The notes beneath the pieces were generated by a model. It made no database searches and was not told the DNA's origin. It was given only the letters and a program-made list of their open reading frames with translations. DNA of 64,000 bases from JAWKWH01 sp041397625. GTDB taxonomy: Bacteria > Pseudomonadota > Alphaproteobacteria > Rhizobiales > Rhizobiaceae. Each line of letters begins with the position of its first letter. Position 1 is the stretch's first letter. This document shows, in pieces, positions 62,702-64,000 of this stretch. The position numbers were made by a program, and so were the translations under genes. The stretch covers positions 1-64,000 of the forward strand of contig JAWKWH010000001.1 of the NCBI GenBank assembly GCA_041397625.1. Reading direction: 5' to 3'.

Positions 62702-63649
62702 TCAACGTGCCGCCAGGCGGGCCTCGACCGCATCCCAGAACAGTGCCGCGACATCGGCGCCGCCGAACTTCCTGATCTCGCGCACGCCGGTCGGGGAGGT
62801 GACGTTGATCTCCGTCAGAAGGCCGCCGATGACATCGATACCGACGAGCGTGAAGCCGCGCTCGCGTAGCGCCGGTCCGATGCGGGCGCAGATCTCGCGT
62901 TCGCGATCGGTCATCGCCGTGTCCTCGGCGCGGCCGCCGACATGCATGTTGGAGCGGGCGTCGGTCGCCGCCGGAACCCGGTTGATGGCGCCGACCGGCT
63001 CGCCCTCGATCAGGATGATGCGCTTGTCGCCCTCGCGCACATCGGCCAGATAGCGCTGTACGATGAACGGCTCGCGATACATCTGGTCGAACATTTCCAG
63101 CAGCGAGGTCATGTTGCGGTCGCCGTCACGCAGGTGGAATACCCCGGCGCCGCCATTGCCGTAGAGCGGCTTGACGATGACGTCGCCGAATTCCTTGCGG
63201 AACGCGACGACTTCGGCGGCATCCTTGGTGATCAGCGTTTCCGGCATCAGGTCGGGATACTCGGTGACGAAGATCTTCTCGGGGCTGTTGCGCACCCAGG
63301 CCGGATCGTTGACCACCAGCGTTTCGGGATGAATGCGTTCCAGGATGTGCGTGGTGGTGATGTAGTTCATGTCGAACGGCGGATCCTGCCGCAGCAGCAC
63401 CACGTCCATCGTCGCGAGTTCGAGCTTGTTCGCCTCGCCAAGCACGAAATGATCGCCCTCCACGTCGCGCACGATCATCGGTTCCGCCCTTGCCTCGACA
63501 ACGCCGCCGCGCATGGTCAGCCGGTCGGGTGTGTAGTGATGCAGTCTGTAACCGCGCGCCTGCGCCTCCAGCGCCAGCGCAAATGTGGTGTCGCCGGCGA
63601 TCGACAGTGTCGAGATGTGGTCCATCTGGATGGCGATATCGAGCGACAT
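62702..63649 (-). CDS. gshB: Glutathione synthase
   Basis: ATP-grasp enzyme joining glycine to gamma-glutamylcysteine. The 315-residue protein shows AIQMDHISTLSIAGDTTFALALEAQ at the start, LLRQDPPFDMNYITTTHILE, the Gly-rich ATP loop KPLYGNGGAGVFHL and the end block GLLTEINVTSPTGVREI. ATG 63649. The 182-base gap to comM is relatively AT-rich and contains an imperfect dyad TTTGGTT/AACCAAA (62582-62650). Confidence 0.95.
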   Translation of the reverse strand: MSLDIAIQMDHISTLSIAGDTTFALALEAQARGYRLHHYTPDRLTMRGGVVEARAEPMIVRDVEGDHFVLGEANKLELATMDVVLLRQDPPFDMNYITTTHILERIHPETLVVNDPAWVRNSPEKIFVTEYPDLMPETLITKDAAEVVAFRKEFGDVIVKPLYGNGGAGVFHLRDGDRNMTSLLEMFDQMYREPFIVQRYLADVREGDKRIILIEGEPVGAINRVPAATDARSNMHVGGRAEDTAMTDREREICARIGPALRERGFTLVGIDVIGGLLTEINVTSPTGVREIRKFGGADVAALFWDAVEARLAAR

Positions 63650-63867
63650 GGCGGGCTCCGGCTGTATGTTCCTGTGTTGCTGTCTATCGTCCCAACGCCC
63701 GCCTGCCAATCGCGCTTATGTTTGGCGGTGCGCGCGGATTGAAGCGCCGGCCCGCGCAAGCCGCCGCGTCATCACTTTCTTAATCCTTTGCGGGCAGTTT
63801 GCAGGCCCAGGAAAGGTCCCGCCTGCGGGACCGGAAATCGAATGCGAACAAAGACAAGCCGGGCACC

Positions 63868-64000
63868 ATGAGCAGCGTTACACCAATCAAGAAAGACAAG
63901 AAAAAACAGGTCGAACTGACGATCCTGATGCCCTGCCTGAACGAGGCGGAGACGCTCGAAATCTGCATCAACAAGGCCAGGTCCTATCTGGACGGCGCCG
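63868..64000 (+). CDS. Family 2 glycosyltransferase, 3' end outside window
   Basis: Only 44 codons are visible. After a Lys-rich start (SSVTPIKKDKKKQ) comes VELTILMPCLNEAETLEICINKA, the nucleotide-sugar binding first strand and helix of GT-A family 2 enzymes of the dolichyl-phosphate glucose/mannose synthase type. The substrate cannot be judged. The 63650-63867 gap separates it from divergently transcribed gshB. Confidence 0.75.
   Translation, partial: MSSVTPIKKDKKKQVELTILMPCLNEAETLEICINKARSYLDGA

Overview
The window comes from a GC-rich alphaproteobacterium, most likely order Hyphomicrobiales (Rhizobiales). Pointers are the hisS-hisZ-hisG operon with a short HisG, a BA14K-type secreted protein, DUF3422, a plant-type GshA, a rhizobial glycerol ABC transporter next to glpR-glpD, a UrtABCDE transporter with a sigma-54 promoter, and a full C-P lyase cluster. 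I see no rRNA, tRNA, CRISPR array, insertion sequence or prophage. Gene density is high and many neighbours overlap by 1 or 4 bases.

Layout. 1-10080 is mostly housekeeping: 3' part of znuA, rpe, fumC, a DoxX protein, hisG/hisZ/hisS, a BA14K-like protein, a DUF1801 protein with tag, and an L,D-transpeptidase. 10224-18106 is 2-hydroxyacid oxidation: glcF, a small membrane gene, glcE, glcD, DUF3422, a FadR-type GntR regulator and lldD. A near-perfect palindrome upstream of glcD resembles a site upstream of the regulator. 18201-23335 holds a metallophosphatase, a 46-codon membrane peptide, an uncharacterised CxxC protein, rsmE, gshA and a DUF937 protein.

23379-32347 is an apparently uncharacterised catabolic locus: acyl-CoA ligase, SDR dehydrogenase, a five-part branched-chain-type ABC importer and an alpha/beta hydrolase, divergent from a PAS-LuxR regulator. 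32358-40925 is glycerol uptake and oxidation (glpU, Q, P, T, S, V on the minus strand; glpR, glpD on the plus strand), with clustered TTTCG/CGAAA half-sites in the divergent promoter. The two ATPases GlpS and GlpT carry complementary motif losses that predict one consensus and one degenerate ATP site.

41277-46905 is urtABCDE for urea uptake, behind a consensus -24/-12 promoter. 46911-60834 is phosphonate use: phnF with a co-translated PfkB sugar kinase on the minus strand, then phnG-H-I-J-K-L, a hexapeptide acyltransferase, phnC-D-E1-E2, a DUF1045 2H-type protein, phnM and phnN. No phnP is present; the DUF1045 protein is the best candidate to replace it. A 10-bp inverted repeat, overlapping a possible Pho box and a TATAAT, sits between phnF and phnG. 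The window ends with a ComM/YifB AAA ATPase, gshB and the start of a family 2 glycosyltransferase.

Taken together the region is tuned to scavenging C2/C3 hydroxyacids, glycerol, urea-N and phosphonate-P. All identifications rest on reading the translated sequence; no database search was run.
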